64,000 nt of DNA from JAQVYB01 sp964490935 (lineage in GTDB: Bacteria; Verrucomicrobiota; Kiritimatiellia; RZYC01): contig CAZBEO010000002.1 in assembly GCA_964490935.1 (NCBI GenBank), positions 34,097-98,096 of the forward strand, in the 5' to 3' direction. This document shows positions 1-9,456 of the stretch, piece by piece (positions within the stretch are counted from its first letter, which is position 1; each line of letters begins with the position of its first letter). The notes beneath the pieces are model-generated. The model was not told the origin of the DNA. It saw nothing but the letters and a program-made list of their open reading frames with translations, and did no database searches. Position numbers and translations under genes: made by a program.

Positions 1-178
1 AACGATGTCCAGCAGAAGTACTCAAAACCAGCTCTGTTTCCAGATTGACCACCCGGTGGGATGCGTCCCCTTTTCCCATTGCAACAAACATTACGTTCCA
101 AATGAAGTTGCATCTCACCCGCCCGCCAAAGGAAGATGGGGGCGATCAAAAAACCGTGCACGAAGAAAGGAGCGCGCT

Positions 179-3070
179 ATGAGAACTGACCGAACCGAAA
201 GGCGACCGTTCACCATATATGCCGAACGCTTCATTCTCCCGTGCCTACTGTTATTGAATATTCTTACCATGGAGGGCACCGGGATGAATAACGAGACAAG
301 CATCCATCAAGGTCAGGCCAACACAAACGCGATCCGACTAATGAATCCGCAGACCGTACCCGCAGGATGGACCACCCACGTCGGCCAGGGTGCCGTTCTG
401 ACGCTTTCATCCGGCGATGAGCCCGGCGCAGAGCCGTTGTTTCGCCTGAATTACAACACCGGCAAAACACACTCTTTCGCACTCGCCGCACACGAAATGC
501 ATCTGACACTGCCCGAGCGATTCGAACTGCGCGTACGCCTTCGATTTAGCGAGCCGCAAAATCATGTCGAATTTAAACTGATTGATCAGCGCGGTAACAC
601 GTTTATGAAAAAATGGTATCGCTTCGGTTCGGTTGGACTTTGGCAGGACCTGGTGATTGACCAAACCGAACTCATACGCGTGTGGGGACCCGATGCCGAC
701 GCCAACCTGAAAGAACTGAAAACCCTTGAATTCGGCGTGTCCGGCGCTGGTTATGTCGGCGAAATGCTTCTTTCCAACATGGAGATTGTTCCTCTGCCGC
801 CCGATACACCGGTGCGCAAAACAAACAGTCCGGATCGTGGGTACACACCGCGCTGGCTGTTTGACCAGCAGGCCTACTGGACACTCGTCGGCATCGAACA
901 CGACGACCAAGCGGCCCTCCTCTGCGAAGACGGCTCCATCGAACCACTAAAACGGGGGCCGTCCGTGCTGCCCGTCGTATCGCTTCATGATGCGCTCATC
1001 ACGCGCAATAACGTAACCATTCGCCAAGAACTGCTGGACGGGTCCCTGCCGCTTCCATCCGTCATCTGGGAGCATGAGTTGTTCTCTTTGCGGGTCAATC
1101 TGTTTGCTGAGGGCGAACCGGGCAACGCCTCCGCCTTTGCTCAATACACGCTGACCAACAAAAGCAGCCAACCCCTAGTTGGAAAACTGCTGCTGCTTGT
1201 TGAACCCTATCAGATCTATCCACCTTGGCAGGGCGGCGGCGGATTCTCCCCGATACGCAGCATGGCCTTTTCCAACAACACCCTCACCGTGAATGGAACC
1301 AACCTGCTGATCTGCACGCCGCCGCCGGACTCCATCTGCTTCAACAACGAAAACGGTGACATCGGCGGCATAGTCCGTGCCGCCGCCAATGCAAATCAAA
1401 ACACATTGCAGGCATTCGAAGAGCCCGACGGATTCGCAGCCGGAGCGCTTCTCTTTAACTTCGTTCTGGAACCCGGCGCTTCCACCCACACGTATATGAC
1501 CTTCCCACTTCATCATGCCGCAACGCCCGAGCTGCTCAATCCCGACTCGCCAGCGGAGGACTATGCGCGCCGACGGAGCCAAGTAGCCGACCAATGGCGC
1601 AAAGAAGTCCACCGCGTGGGATTGGTCGTCCCTGAACCCGGACTTTCCGAAGCCTTTTTCGCGGGCATTGCCTACAACCTGATCACACAGAATGGACCCG
1701 CACTGCAACCCGGCTCCCGCTCATATGACAAGTCATGGATGCGCGACGGGTCCATAGCCGCCATCGCCCTTCTCGAAGCAGGTCATACCCAAGCCGCGCG
1801 CGACTTCATCGAATGGTACGCCCCCTACCAACTCGAGAGCGGCGAAATACCGCCCATCATCGATACCAAAGCCGAGGACCCGCTCTGGGAAGAAAAGGAA
1901 AAGGGACTGGTTGAATACGACAGCCAGGGCGAATTTATCTGGCTCGTTATACAGTATTACCGCTTCACAAAAGACCGCTCTTTCCTGCAGACCATGTTTC
2001 CCCATGTCCTGAAGGCTCTTCATTTTCTGGAAACACTCCGTGCCCAGCGTCTGACCGAAGAATACCGCGATGAAACCTCCGAAAAACACCTCTATTACGG
2101 ACTGCTTCCCGAATCGACCAGCCACGAAGGATATGACTTGAAGCACTCGTTCTGGGATGACTTCTGGGGCATCAAGGGCTGGGAAGACGGCATGGAAATG
2201 GCCGCCATCCTCAACCGGGATGATCTGCTGGACTGGATGAAGCGCGAGCGGGATGACTTTAAAACCTGCGTGCTGGGCTCCATCCAGCGTATCGGAGAGA
2301 AACGCCACATCGACTATATGCCCGGATGCGTGGAATTGGCCGATCTCGACCCCACCTCAACGGCGGCCGCCGTCATCTACTGCGACCTCCTGCACGACCT
2401 TCCATCCGACAAACTGAACGTCACCTACGACCGCCTCTTCGACGATATTTCCAACCGGCTCAAGCCCGGCGCCACCTATCGTTTCACACCTTATGAAATG
2501 CGTAACATCGGCGCACTGCTTCGGATGGGCCGCAAGAGTGAAGCCCTGACGCTCCTGCGTTTTCAACTGAAACATATGCGGCCCTCCGCTTGGAGACACT
2601 TCGCGGAAGTCGCCCACAGCGATGAACGCTACCCGTGCTATATCGGCGACATGCCGCATACCTGGGTCTGCGCCGAATATATGCACGGCGTGCGCAATCT
2701 GTTCCTTTACGAGGAAAACGAAAAGCTGATCCTAGGCGCAGGAATCGATTCTGCCTGGCTGGCTGATGGAGAACCCGTTAAGTTTGAGAAATTCCCCACC
2801 TGGTACGGAACCCTCTCCGGGAAATGGCAAATGACGCCGGACGGCGTTCTGCACGTACGCTTCGATGGAGATGCCAAACCTCCGAAAGGATTCGTCCTTG
2901 TGCGCCCCGAGTTTCCGCCAGGCGGCACGCTGACCATCAACGGCGAAACACTGGAAAACAACACTTCAGAGCGGATAACCTTCGACACACTCCCCGTCGA
3001 AATCATCCTGACACCAGCAATCCGTCGGCTTTTAGATGCAGACCTACCCGATAGATGCTGTCCGCGATGA
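179..3070 (+). CDS. Six-hairpin glycosidase-like protein, probably exported
   Basis: A 963-residue protein that I read as a carbohydrate-active enzyme of the (alpha/alpha)6-barrel type; substrate unknown. The N-terminal third is beta-rich and looks like a carbohydrate-binding sandwich. The middle carries a toroid-like helical region with SYDKSWMRDG near residue 515, EYDSQGEFIW near 580 and a Trp/Asp-rich HSFWDDFWGIKGWEDG stretch near 655, typical of GH15/GH78-like catalytic clefts. The C-terminus returns to a beta sandwich. Two in-frame starts have good ribosome sites: ATG 179 (AAAGGAG), which gives a basic then hydrophobic N-terminus resembling a signal peptide, and ATG 284 (GGAGGG), giving 928 residues without it. 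I prefer 179. The frame is open further upstream to base 5, but without a convincing start. It converges on lpxB and is monocistronic here. Confidence 0.7.
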   Translation: MRTDRTERRPFTIYAERFILPCLLLLNILTMEGTGMNNETSIHQGQANTNAIRLMNPQTVPAGWTTHVGQGAVLTLSSGDEPGAEPLFRLNYNTGKTHSFALAAHEMHLTLPERFELRVRLRFSEPQNHVEFKLIDQRGNTFMKKWYRFGSVGLWQDLVIDQTELIRVWGPDADANLKELKTLEFGVSGAGYVGEMLLSNMEIVPLPPDTPVRKTNSPDRGYTPRWLFDQQAYWTLVGIEHDDQAALLCEDGSIEPLKRGPSVLPVVSLHDALITRNNVTIRQELLDGSLPLPSVIWEHELFSLRVNLFAEGEPGNASAFAQYTLTNKSSQPLVGKLLLLVEPYQIYPPWQGGGGFSPIRSMAFSNNTLTVNGTNLLICTPPPDSICFNNENGDIGGIVRAAANANQNTLQAFEEPDGFAAGALLFNFVLEPGASTHTYMTFPLHHAATPELLNPDSPAEDYARRRSQVADQWRKEVHRVGLVVPEPGLSEAFFAGIAYNLITQNGPALQPGSRSYDKSWMRDGSIAAIALLEAGHTQAARDFIEWYAPYQLESGEIPPIIDTKAEDPLWEEKEKGLVEYDSQGEFIWLVIQYYRFTKDRSFLQTMFPHVLKALHFLETLRAQRLTEEYRDETSEKHLYYGLLPESTSHEGYDLKHSFWDDFWGIKGWEDGMEMAAILNRDDLLDWMKRERDDFKTCVLGSIQRIGEKRHIDYMPGCVELADLDPTSTAAAVIYCDLLHDLPSDKLNVTYDRLFDDISNRLKPGATYRFTPYEMRNIGALLRMGRKSEALTLLRFQLKHMRPSAWRHFAEVAHSDERYPCYIGDMPHTWVCAEYMHGVRNLFLYEENEKLILGAGIDSAWLADGEPVKFEKFPTWYGTLSGKWQMTPDGVLHVRFDGDAKPPKGFVLVRPEFPPGGTLTINGETLENNTSERITFDTLPVEIILTPAIRRLLDADLPDRCCPR

Positions 3071-3089
3071 CGGGTATGACCTACTCCTG

Positions 3090-3150
3090 GCCGACAGGAC
3101 GGATTGCTTTATGCAAACTACGTTTGCTGTAAGCCATGCATCCATTCGAT
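3090..3150 (+). repeat. Degenerate partial copy of the 86-bp dispersed repeat family
   Basis: This lies in the gap between two convergent genes. GATTGCTTTATG at 3102 and CCATTCGAT at 3142 recur at 13163 and 13203 with exactly the same 40-base spacing. The copy covers the 5' extension of the longer element but lacks the two hairpins found at 13201-13286. Confidence 0.5.
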
Positions 3151-3173
3151 AGTCCGGAAATGGATTGCAAAAA

Positions 3174-4322
3174 CTACGGTCTATCTGCTGTCAATTCCCT
3201 CAACACAAGCTCAGCGGCCTGCGAGGAGTGTCCTGAAACGCTTAGCGCATCGCACACCTCATTCAAACCGTTCAGCATAGCCGCACGTTCAGGCGAATCA
3301 TCGAGGAGCGGGATCATCTGAGCGGCCATGGCTTCGGGTTGTGCCTGATGTTGGATAAATTCAGGGCACACCAATCGTCCGGCGACCACGTTGACCATGC
3401 CGATGTGTTTCACGCCGCGAACCAGCCACCGCGCCATCAGATAGGTCGGCCAGGCGGTTTTATACACCACAATCATCGGGCAGTGCTGCAGCGTCGCCTC
3501 AATCGTAGCCGTGCCGGAGGCCACCATTGCGGCGCGGGCCTGGCGCAATACCTGGCGAGTCTGATCCACCACAATGGCGACCTGCGCTGGTCGAACGGTC
3601 TGACGCGCCATCACCTGTTCCGCCACGTCCCTAATTTCTTCCGAGGGGGCAGCCAAAATAAAGCACACATCTGGATTTTGCTTCTCCAAAAGCACCGCCG
3701 CTTCGAGCAGGCACGGCAGGATACGGCTCACTTCATGGCGACGGCTCCCCGGAAGCAACGCCACCCGCCGCCCACTCGTCCAGGGAAGCTCCAGAAGGGG
3801 TTCCCTCCGTGCTTTTTCCGCCTCTACCACCAACGGATGCCCCACAAAGTCAACTGCGAGCCCTGTGCCAGAAAACACGTCCACCTCGAACGGAAAAATC
3901 ACCATCAGACGGTCCAAAATGGCCGCCAGTTTCGGGATGCGCGAACGATGCCATGCCCATACCTGAGGCGAAATGTAATACAACGTTTTGATCCCGCGCC
4001 GATGCAGTTGCTCCGCCAGGCGCACATTGAAGCCGGGATAATCCACCAACAACACCGCGTCCGGCTTTTTCTCCTCCGCCAACCGAATCATTTCATAAAA
4101 TACACGTCGGAAAAAAAAGTAGCGGCGCAACACTTCGGACAGCCCCATGACCGCCATCTCGCGCACGTCGTAATAGGTCTGCATCCCGCAGGCACGCAGA
4201 CGCGGCCCGCCAATCCCCCAGCACTCCACCTCCGGGGCCTGCTCCTTCAAAGCCGACACCAAGCGCGCGGCCAGCATATCGCCGGAAACTTCTCCGGCCA
4301 CAATCATTAGACTCTTCTTCAT
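3174..4322 (-). CDS. lpxB: Lipid-A-disaccharide synthase LpxB
   Basis: LpxB joins UDP-2,3-diacylglucosamine and 2,3-diacylglucosamine 1-phosphate to give the lipid A disaccharide at the inner face of the cytoplasmic membrane. The 382-residue length is normal. The start MIVAGEVSGDMLAARL is the family's signature opening, followed by LLVDYPGFNVRLA, YYISPQVWAW, FPFEVD and LLPGSRRHEV, all diagnostic of the GT19 fold. The C-terminal half holds the UDP-binding region with VASGTATIEA. It overlaps the upstream oxidoreductase by ATGA, so it is probably translationally coupled, and is last in a seven-gene operon that also encodes LpxI. Confidence 0.95.
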   Translation of the reverse strand: MKKSLMIVAGEVSGDMLAARLVSALKEQAPEVECWGIGGPRLRACGMQTYYDVREMAVMGLSEVLRRYFFFRRVFYEMIRLAEEKKPDAVLLVDYPGFNVRLAEQLHRRGIKTLYYISPQVWAWHRSRIPKLAAILDRLMVIFPFEVDVFSGTGLAVDFVGHPLVVEAEKARREPLLELPWTSGRRVALLPGSRRHEVSRILPCLLEAAVLLEKQNPDVCFILAAPSEEIRDVAEQVMARQTVRPAQVAIVVDQTRQVLRQARAAMVASGTATIEATLQHCPMIVVYKTAWPTYLMARWLVRGVKHIGMVNVVAGRLVCPEFIQHQAQPEAMAAQMIPLLDDSPERAAMLNGLNEVCDALSVSGHSSQAAELVLRELTADRP

Positions 4323-5272
4323 GAACCGCCCTGCTGAATCACCCCGATGACGGCCACCGCCAGTTTCAGCGCTTCGGCGGCATGTTCACCGGACACCACC
4401 GGTTCATCATGATGGCTCACTGCGTCCACAAAGGCACCCAATTCCAGCGCCAGCGGCTCGCCTTTTTCAATCGGCACCTCACACGGAACGATGCCCTCCG
4501 CCGTTTTGCGATACATCTCGCCCGCCTGATTTTGATAATCGAGCGAGACGTAGGCGTCTTCGTAGAAAAGGCGTATCTTGCGCATGCGCTCCGGGCTGAT
4601 CCGGCTGGCCGTGATATTCGCCACGCAACCGTTGACAAACGCCAAGCGCACGTTGGCGATGTCCTCGGTGGAACTCAACACCGGCACTCCCACCGCGCGT
4701 ATCTCTTTCACCGGCGAATGCACCAAATGCAGAATTGCCTCGAGATCGTGGATCATCAGGTCCAGCACCACGCTCACCTCGGTGCCACGAGGCGCTCGCC
4801 CCTCGCGTGGCGGCGGATACGATGCCAAGCGGTGCGCCTCAATGAATTTGGGCACGCCGGTCTGTTCCTCCAGAAACTGCATGACCGGATTAAACCGCTC
4901 CACATGCCCCACCTGCAGAATGCAATCCTCTTTCTGGGCAAGCGCCACCAGCTCCTCCGCCTCCTGCGTGGTGGCAGCAATCGGTTTTTCCACCAGCAGA
5001 TGAATGCCACGCTCCAGCAGGTAGCCCGCGACTTCCCGATGCAGGTCCGTCGGCACCACCACACTGGCCGCTTCCACGGCCTTGGAAAATTCTTCCAATG
5101 ATTGGAAAACCTTCAGCCCATGCCGATCGGCCACCACCTGCGCGGCAGCGGCATCCACGTCGTACACGCCAACCATTTCCGCCTGATCAAGCTCGGTGTA
5201 AATTCGTGCGTGATGCTGCCCAAGCGCGCCAACCCCGGCCACGCCTACTTTAATCTTTCGGTTGATCGTCAT
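4319..5272 (-). CDS. Gfo/Idh/MocA-family NAD(P)-dependent oxidoreductase
   Basis: A 317-residue sugar-type dehydrogenase. The N-terminal Rossmann fold shows VGVAGVGALGQHHARIY and the family catalytic motif EKP in LLVEKPIA near residue 95; the C-terminal half is the alpha/beta substrate domain with LDLMIHDLEAIL. It sits between lpxI and lpxB and overlaps both, which ties it to lipid A or a UDP-amino sugar precursor. By analogy with GnnA, which oxidises UDP-GlcNAc at C3 before amination, it could modify the lipid A sugar, but no GnnB-type aminotransferase lies here, so this is inference. Its codons for FQSLEE include a copy of the window's TTCCAATGATTGGAA palindrome. Confidence 0.85.
   Translation of the reverse strand: MTINRKIKVGVAGVGALGQHHARIYTELDQAEMVGVYDVDAAAAQVVADRHGLKVFQSLEEFSKAVEAASVVVPTDLHREVAGYLLERGIHLLVEKPIAATTQEAEELVALAQKEDCILQVGHVERFNPVMQFLEEQTGVPKFIEAHRLASYPPPREGRAPRGTEVSVVLDLMIHDLEAILHLVHSPVKEIRAVGVPVLSSTEDIANVRLAFVNGCVANITASRISPERMRKIRLFYEDAYVSLDYQNQAGEMYRKTAEGIVPCEVPIEKGEPLALELGAFVDAVSHHDEPVVSGEHAAEALKLAVAVIGVIQQGGS
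5093..5107. repeat. Palindrome TTCCAATGATTGGAA inside the oxidoreductase gene
   Basis: A perfect 7-1-7 palindrome, identical to the core of those at 26050, 40184 and 40256. It lies in frame within the N-terminal Rossmann region of the Gfo/Idh gene. On its own it could be chance; five relatives in the window make it noteworthy. Confidence 0.5.
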
Positions 5273-6113
5273 GACGGTTCACTTCCTCCTTGTTGAAAAT
5301 TCGTATGGCGAGGTTTTGTCGGTCGGCCTGTTGAACCACGCGCTCTGTTTCGAGCACGATGGAACGTCCGGCCTCGAGTGCCAGCGCCGTGGCACCCGCC
5401 CGTTTCAGTATCTTCAGGGTCTTCATCCCGACCACCGGGATATCAAAGCGCATATCATGCCCAGGCTTGGCCAGCTTCACCACCACCAAGCCGCGCCCAC
5501 CGAGCCGTCCGGCGCGCAGGATGGCTTTATCGGTTCCTTCAAGGGCTTCCACCGCCAGAACCACCCCGTTTTTCACCACCACGGTCTGACCTACTTCGTG
5601 ATGACTTGACCAGCGTGCAATTTGCAGTCCAAGCGCAATATCTTTTTCTTCGGAAGAGGTCGGCCCACGTACCGTCAACACGCCGGGAGCGGGCATCGCG
5701 CTTTGCATGTAAAGCCCTGCCGGCATGAGTTCCGCACCCACACCGCGCAGCTCTTCCGCCACCGCGCCAAAGATCGTGTGCGCATTCCATGCGGGCAGTG
5801 AGCGCAAAATGCCGAGCATTTTTTTATCCAGTCTGGCGTGAAACAGATTGCGCGGCGCTATCTGGCCTGCCATCACCACCTGCGAAAGGCCGTTCGCCTT
5901 CACTAGATTCAATAGTTTCTCTAACTGCCCGACACGCAACCAGTGAGTGGCATCGGCATACGCCTCGATCGCCCGCGATGTTTCGCCCTTGAACGCAATC
6001 ACCTCGACCCGCTCGATCCCCTGCACACGGGCCGACTGCGCCAGAATGATTGGATACATTCCGCGCCCCGCTATGAGGCCAAGCCGCTCGTGGTTTGTTT
6101 TTGTTTCATTCAT
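5250..6113 (-). CDS. lpxI: UDP-2,3-diacylglucosamine pyrophosphatase LpxI
   Basis: LpxI hydrolyses UDP-2,3-diacylglucosamine to 2,3-diacylglucosamine 1-phosphate, the substrate LpxB then uses; it replaces LpxH in many non-enteric diderms. The 287-residue length and the opening LGLIAGRGMYPIILAQSAR match the DUF1009/LpxI family, as do the C-terminal KAILRAGRLGGRGLVVVKLA and DIPVVGMKTLKILKRAGA segments. It overlaps the downstream oxidoreductase by 23 bases and the upstream exported-protein gene by 8, consistent with one operon ending in lpxB. No LpxH homologue is visible in the window. Confidence 0.92.
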   Translation of the reverse strand: MNETKTNHERLGLIAGRGMYPIILAQSARVQGIERVEVIAFKGETSRAIEAYADATHWLRVGQLEKLLNLVKANGLSQVVMAGQIAPRNLFHARLDKKMLGILRSLPAWNAHTIFGAVAEELRGVGAELMPAGLYMQSAMPAPGVLTVRGPTSSEEKDIALGLQIARWSSHHEVGQTVVVKNGVVLAVEALEGTDKAILRAGRLGGRGLVVVKLAKPGHDMRFDIPVVGMKTLKILKRAGATALALEAGRSIVLETERVVQQADRQNLAIRIFNKEEVNRHDDQPKD

Positions 6114-6600
6114 GGCTGGTCAATATCACCTGTTTCACGGCCAAGCTGAGGACGCGCGGATCGGCATCGGGCGAGTCCTTGTAACCTGCGCGGAGAATGA
6201 TTGCATTGGTTCCTTGGCGAAATAATTTTTTCGGCAGTCTGGTCTCGAACCATTGGAAGCGCCCAAGATTTTCCAGTTCCCATTCCCGTACAAACTGATT
6301 GTTCACATAGACGCCGAAGCCCTGTCTGCGCGCATGGACCACCAGCGGCATGACCTCCACCGCCAGTTGATAATCCATCGGCTCGGTGATTGGGATACTC
6401 ATCTCCCCTTCCCGCTTTTCAATCCAGCGAAAGGTCGAGCCGTCACTCAGGCGTTCCGGATAACTCCAACCATAGCCCAGCTTTCCCGCGTCTGCTTCGT
6501 CGCCGGGACGAACCGAGAGTATTTCCGCGCTCACTCCGGGCATGATCCAGGCGGCGCAGGCCATCAGCAGTCCAACCGTTAAGCATCTTCGTATATTCAT
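6106..6600 (-). CDS. Small exported protein of unknown function
   Basis: A 164-residue protein with a clear signal peptide (MNIRRCLTVGLLMACAAWIMPGVSA). I take ATG 6600, which makes the usual ATGA overlap with the dehydrogenase upstream and puts the signal peptide at the N-terminus. The mature part is beta-rich with VYVNNQFVREWELENLGRFQ and FETRLPKKLFRQGTNAIILR, resembling small beta-sandwich domains that bind sugars or cap glycosidases. I recognise no catalytic motif. Its place between a glycerol-3-phosphate dehydrogenase and lpxI suggests an envelope role, which is inference only. Confidence 0.75.
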   Translation of the reverse strand: MNIRRCLTVGLLMACAAWIMPGVSAEILSVRPGDEADAGKLGYGWSYPERLSDGSTFRWIEKREGEMSIPITEPMDYQLAVEVMPLVVHARRQGFGVYVNNQFVREWELENLGRFQWFETRLPKKLFRQGTNAIILRAGYKDSPDADPRVLSLAVKQVILTSHE

Positions 6601-8279
6601 GACAGCACATGCTCCACGCCGAGGCGACGATACTCCTCCTCGACGCCCCGGATTTCTTCTTCCGTTTGTTCTGCATCCCATCCCAATTCAGTGGCCATCA
6701 GCGCCGCTGCGGCGGCGACCGCCTCGTGCCCGGGATAGCGGAAAGAGCCGAGGCCGGTTCGACGAAAAACCACATCCGTTAAGCGGCAGGCCTGTTCGTT
6801 CCGCACCGCGAAAATCACGTCCGCGCCAAGCACGGCGTCGGCTTTGTTCAGTCGTTCGGCCCAGTCCGGATTTTCCGAACAGAGCCCGAGTACATCGAGG
6901 GCCTGCGTGCCATATTGCTGCGCATGATAATCCAGCACGCGATCATCAAACGTCAGCCCCTCGAGCCGCGCATCGATCCAGCCTGGCGTCACCAGGTCTT
7001 CTCCGCCATCCACCCTCAGATTTTTTCCCGGCTGATACGGCCTGCCCAGCATACGCGCTACCCGCCGCGCCACCTTTCCCGCCACCTGAATGCCCGTGGT
7101 GTATTTTACGCCCTTGATCAGCAACATGCCGTCGATGCCAGCCAGTTGACGGTAGTCCAGCAGCTCGGTGTCCTTGGCTGGATCCGAGGGATGTGCCATC
7201 GTGCGTGAAGGACGCGCCGGCAGGATACCCGCGTGGGCAAACGTCACATCGTTCAACGCCAATTCTGCGGGTGGATACATTGCATTAATCTCATCCAGAT
7301 ACGCCTGAATTTCCTCCGTCGTCAATCCACACGTGCCCGGAGCGCCTCGGAAGGGAGCGTACATGGTTCCAATGATCGTACCCTCGCGCCACGGCGCAAA
7401 AAAGTAATTCCGCTTGCCCCGCTGGAGCACCGCATCGGCATCCAGATACTCCGTGATGGACTCTAACCCCACGCCGTAGGAACCGAAATAACGCCGCCGC
7501 ACGAGAATATTATAGGCCCGCGTCCAGGGCCAGTTGTGATTCATCGATCCGAAACAACCCGGCAGCAGTTCATTCAACCAACCTCCGGTGGCATTGATCG
7601 TTACACGCGCACGCACCTCGACCTGCCCACCGGTCAGCGCATCACGCACCTCGGCCCCGATGATGCGCGAACCATCCAGAATCAGTCGCGATGCCTTGGC
7701 ATAATTGCACGTCACGGCACCGAGACGCTGCGCGGTCATTAGAAAGGCGAGCGTGAAGCGTTCCGTATTTTCCGCGAAGCCATCGTGCCACACACCCGCG
7801 CCGGTTCCGAGTGCGCTCAGTCCTTCGGCCACCTCGTGAAGAAAGTCGCGTCCTTTGAGTGACCCATGCGGCAGGTGACGCGAAGGGTCCACCCCGAAGT
7901 TGCGGTCAAAGCTGATCACATCGTTCGCCATCATCGCCGCCAGCAAGGCCGCCTTGCTCCGCAGAAAAAAACCGGAAGTGGGTACGAGGAAGCGGGCCGG
8001 ATGCGTCAGGTGCGGCAGATGAGTCAGGCTCATTCTGCGGGCCGTAATGGAGTCGCGCATTCGGAGCAGGTCCAACTGCTGTAAATAACGCAACCCGCCG
8101 TGAATAATTTTCTGACTGTTAGCCGAAGCCGCTCCGCCGTAATCGCCCTGCTCCACCAGCGCGACGGAGTACCCCTGACGGGCCAAGGCCCACGAGGCGG
8201 TTGCCCCATGGATGCCTCCACCAATCACCAATACGTCAAACGACTGATCGGCCAAGGTTTTCAATCTGTTCTCATTCAT
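6597..8279 (-). CDS. glpD: FAD-dependent glycerol-3-phosphate dehydrogenase
   Basis: This enzyme oxidises sn-glycerol 3-phosphate to dihydroxyacetone phosphate and passes electrons through FAD to the quinone pool. The 560-residue protein opens with an FAD-binding dinucleotide motif (VLVIGGGIHGATASWALA), then SANSQKIIHGGLRYLQQ, the GlpD/GlpA signature. NATGGW near residue 225 and the C-terminal helical domain (EQACRLTDVVFRRTGLG) also fit. It overlaps the glycosyltransferase gene upstream by four bases. In an envelope operon it may balance the glycerol-3-phosphate pool used for phospholipids rather than serve glycerol catabolism; no glpF or glpK is present. Confidence 0.85.
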   Translation of the reverse strand: MNENRLKTLADQSFDVLVIGGGIHGATASWALARQGYSVALVEQGDYGGAASANSQKIIHGGLRYLQQLDLLRMRDSITARRMSLTHLPHLTHPARFLVPTSGFFLRSKAALLAAMMANDVISFDRNFGVDPSRHLPHGSLKGRDFLHEVAEGLSALGTGAGVWHDGFAENTERFTLAFLMTAQRLGAVTCNYAKASRLILDGSRIIGAEVRDALTGGQVEVRARVTINATGGWLNELLPGCFGSMNHNWPWTRAYNILVRRRYFGSYGVGLESITEYLDADAVLQRGKRNYFFAPWREGTIIGTMYAPFRGAPGTCGLTTEEIQAYLDEINAMYPPAELALNDVTFAHAGILPARPSRTMAHPSDPAKDTELLDYRQLAGIDGMLLIKGVKYTTGIQVAGKVARRVARMLGRPYQPGKNLRVDGGEDLVTPGWIDARLEGLTFDDRVLDYHAQQYGTQALDVLGLCSENPDWAERLNKADAVLGADVIFAVRNEQACRLTDVVFRRTGLGSFRYPGHEAVAAAAALMATELGWDAEQTEEEIRGVEEEYRRLGVEHVLS

Positions 8280-9451
8280 TCCGCTGATTCCTCTGAAAGA
8301 TCAATGAACATATCAAATGAATAGGCTGATAAAAGGGTATTTTCGTAGGCTTTTCGCGAGTGACGTTTCAGCGCAAGCAGGCAGGCCTGCTCCCCGAGCA
8401 ACGCCCCTTTTTTCGGGTGTCGAAGCAGGTTTTCCAGTGCATCCGTCCAGGCCTCGGGTTCCGCAGCGGTAAGGACGGCGCATTCCGCATTCAGCACCTG
8501 CGTGTGCGACGGAATATCCGTGGCCACGATAGGTTTCCCAGCCAGCATATAAGAGTAGATTTTGAGCGGGGTGTTTCCTCCCTTGATGCGCGGAGAGAGC
8601 AGCACATCCGCTTGGGCCAGATATTGCTGCAACCGGCCCACCGGACGCGGCCCGGTGAATGTCACGCGGTCACGCAGATCGAGCCGTTCTGCCTCGCTTC
8701 GGTAATGCTTCACATCTCGTTCCCGTCCACCGATCACCGCCAGATGCCACGGATACTCCGTGGAGAGATGTGCGAATGCCGCAAGCAGCAAATCCATCCC
8801 CTGATAATGCTCCAGATTGCCCACATACAGAAAAAGCGGCCCCATCACCTTCAGCAGAGCACGCAGATTCTCAATCGGTGCATCCGCCCCTTCGCTCTCC
8901 ATCGCACGGTCGTGCAGCACGCATACTCTGCCTCGCGGCTGATACGCCTCGACCTTCTCCCGCAAATAGTCGCACACCGGCAGAATCAAATCCGCCGAAC
9001 GTACCGCCCACCCTTCGAAACGCGAGAAAAGAGGTGCCAACAGACGAAGACCCCGCCACTTCTCCATCAACTGGTCCGGCATCGAGGAATCCATGTCGTA
9101 CACGAGCTTCTGATTTCGCGCGCGCAGGAGAATGGCCGGAAAGACCGCCTCTTCTACCGCATGCACCACATCATACCGTTCCGCACGAAGCAGCGAACGC
9201 ATACGCAGCGCCAGAAAAAAATCACAAATCAGTTTCTTCCAGGAAAAACCAATGGGAATTTCGCCGATCCAGCGCGGAGCATGACAACGAATGATTCGAA
9301 GTCCAGCCTCTTCCACATCCCTACCGCCCGGAAAGCAAAGCAGGTCCACCCGATTACCCGCACGACACAGCGTCTCCGCAACCCAGCGAACGGCAATCGG
9401 CGTTCCCCGTTCCTGATAAAATGGCTGAGGGGCGACAAGTAGGATTCTCAT
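8276..9451 (-). CDS. GT4-family glycosyltransferase
   Basis: A 391-residue GT-B glycosyltransferase, probably cytoplasmic or peripheral on the inner membrane. The N-terminal domain starts RILLVAPQPFYQERGTPIAV, typical of the GT4 acceptor domain; the C-terminal domain has LFLYVGNLEHYQGMDLLLAA and a family-type ADVLLSPRIKGGNTPLKIYSYMLAGKPIVATD stretch (shown here by its key words SPRIKGGNTPLK and GKPIVATD) that binds the nucleotide sugar. The usual EGFG acidic residue is replaced by the GGNTPLK loop, as in some GT4 subfamilies. It lies five bases after the RsbW-like gene and overlaps the dehydrogenase, so it probably glycosylates lipid A core or an envelope glycolipid. Confidence 0.85.
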   Translation of the reverse strand: MRILLVAPQPFYQERGTPIAVRWVAETLCRAGNRVDLLCFPGGRDVEEAGLRIIRCHAPRWIGEIPIGFSWKKLICDFFLALRMRSLLRAERYDVVHAVEEAVFPAILLRARNQKLVYDMDSSMPDQLMEKWRGLRLLAPLFSRFEGWAVRSADLILPVCDYLREKVEAYQPRGRVCVLHDRAMESEGADAPIENLRALLKVMGPLFLYVGNLEHYQGMDLLLAAFAHLSTEYPWHLAVIGGRERDVKHYRSEAERLDLRDRVTFTGPRPVGRLQQYLAQADVLLSPRIKGGNTPLKIYSYMLAGKPIVATDIPSHTQVLNAECAVLTAAEPEAWTDALENLLRHPKKGALLGEQACLLALKRHSRKAYENTLLSAYSFDMFIDLSEESAE

Positions 9452-9456
9452 GTCAC

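Noticed and set aside
3339..4310. Plus-strand frame of 323 codons opposite lpxB
   Set aside because: The translation is His/Arg/Gln-rich with no motif, as expected for the complement of a GC-rich gene. Similar shadows lie opposite several other genes.
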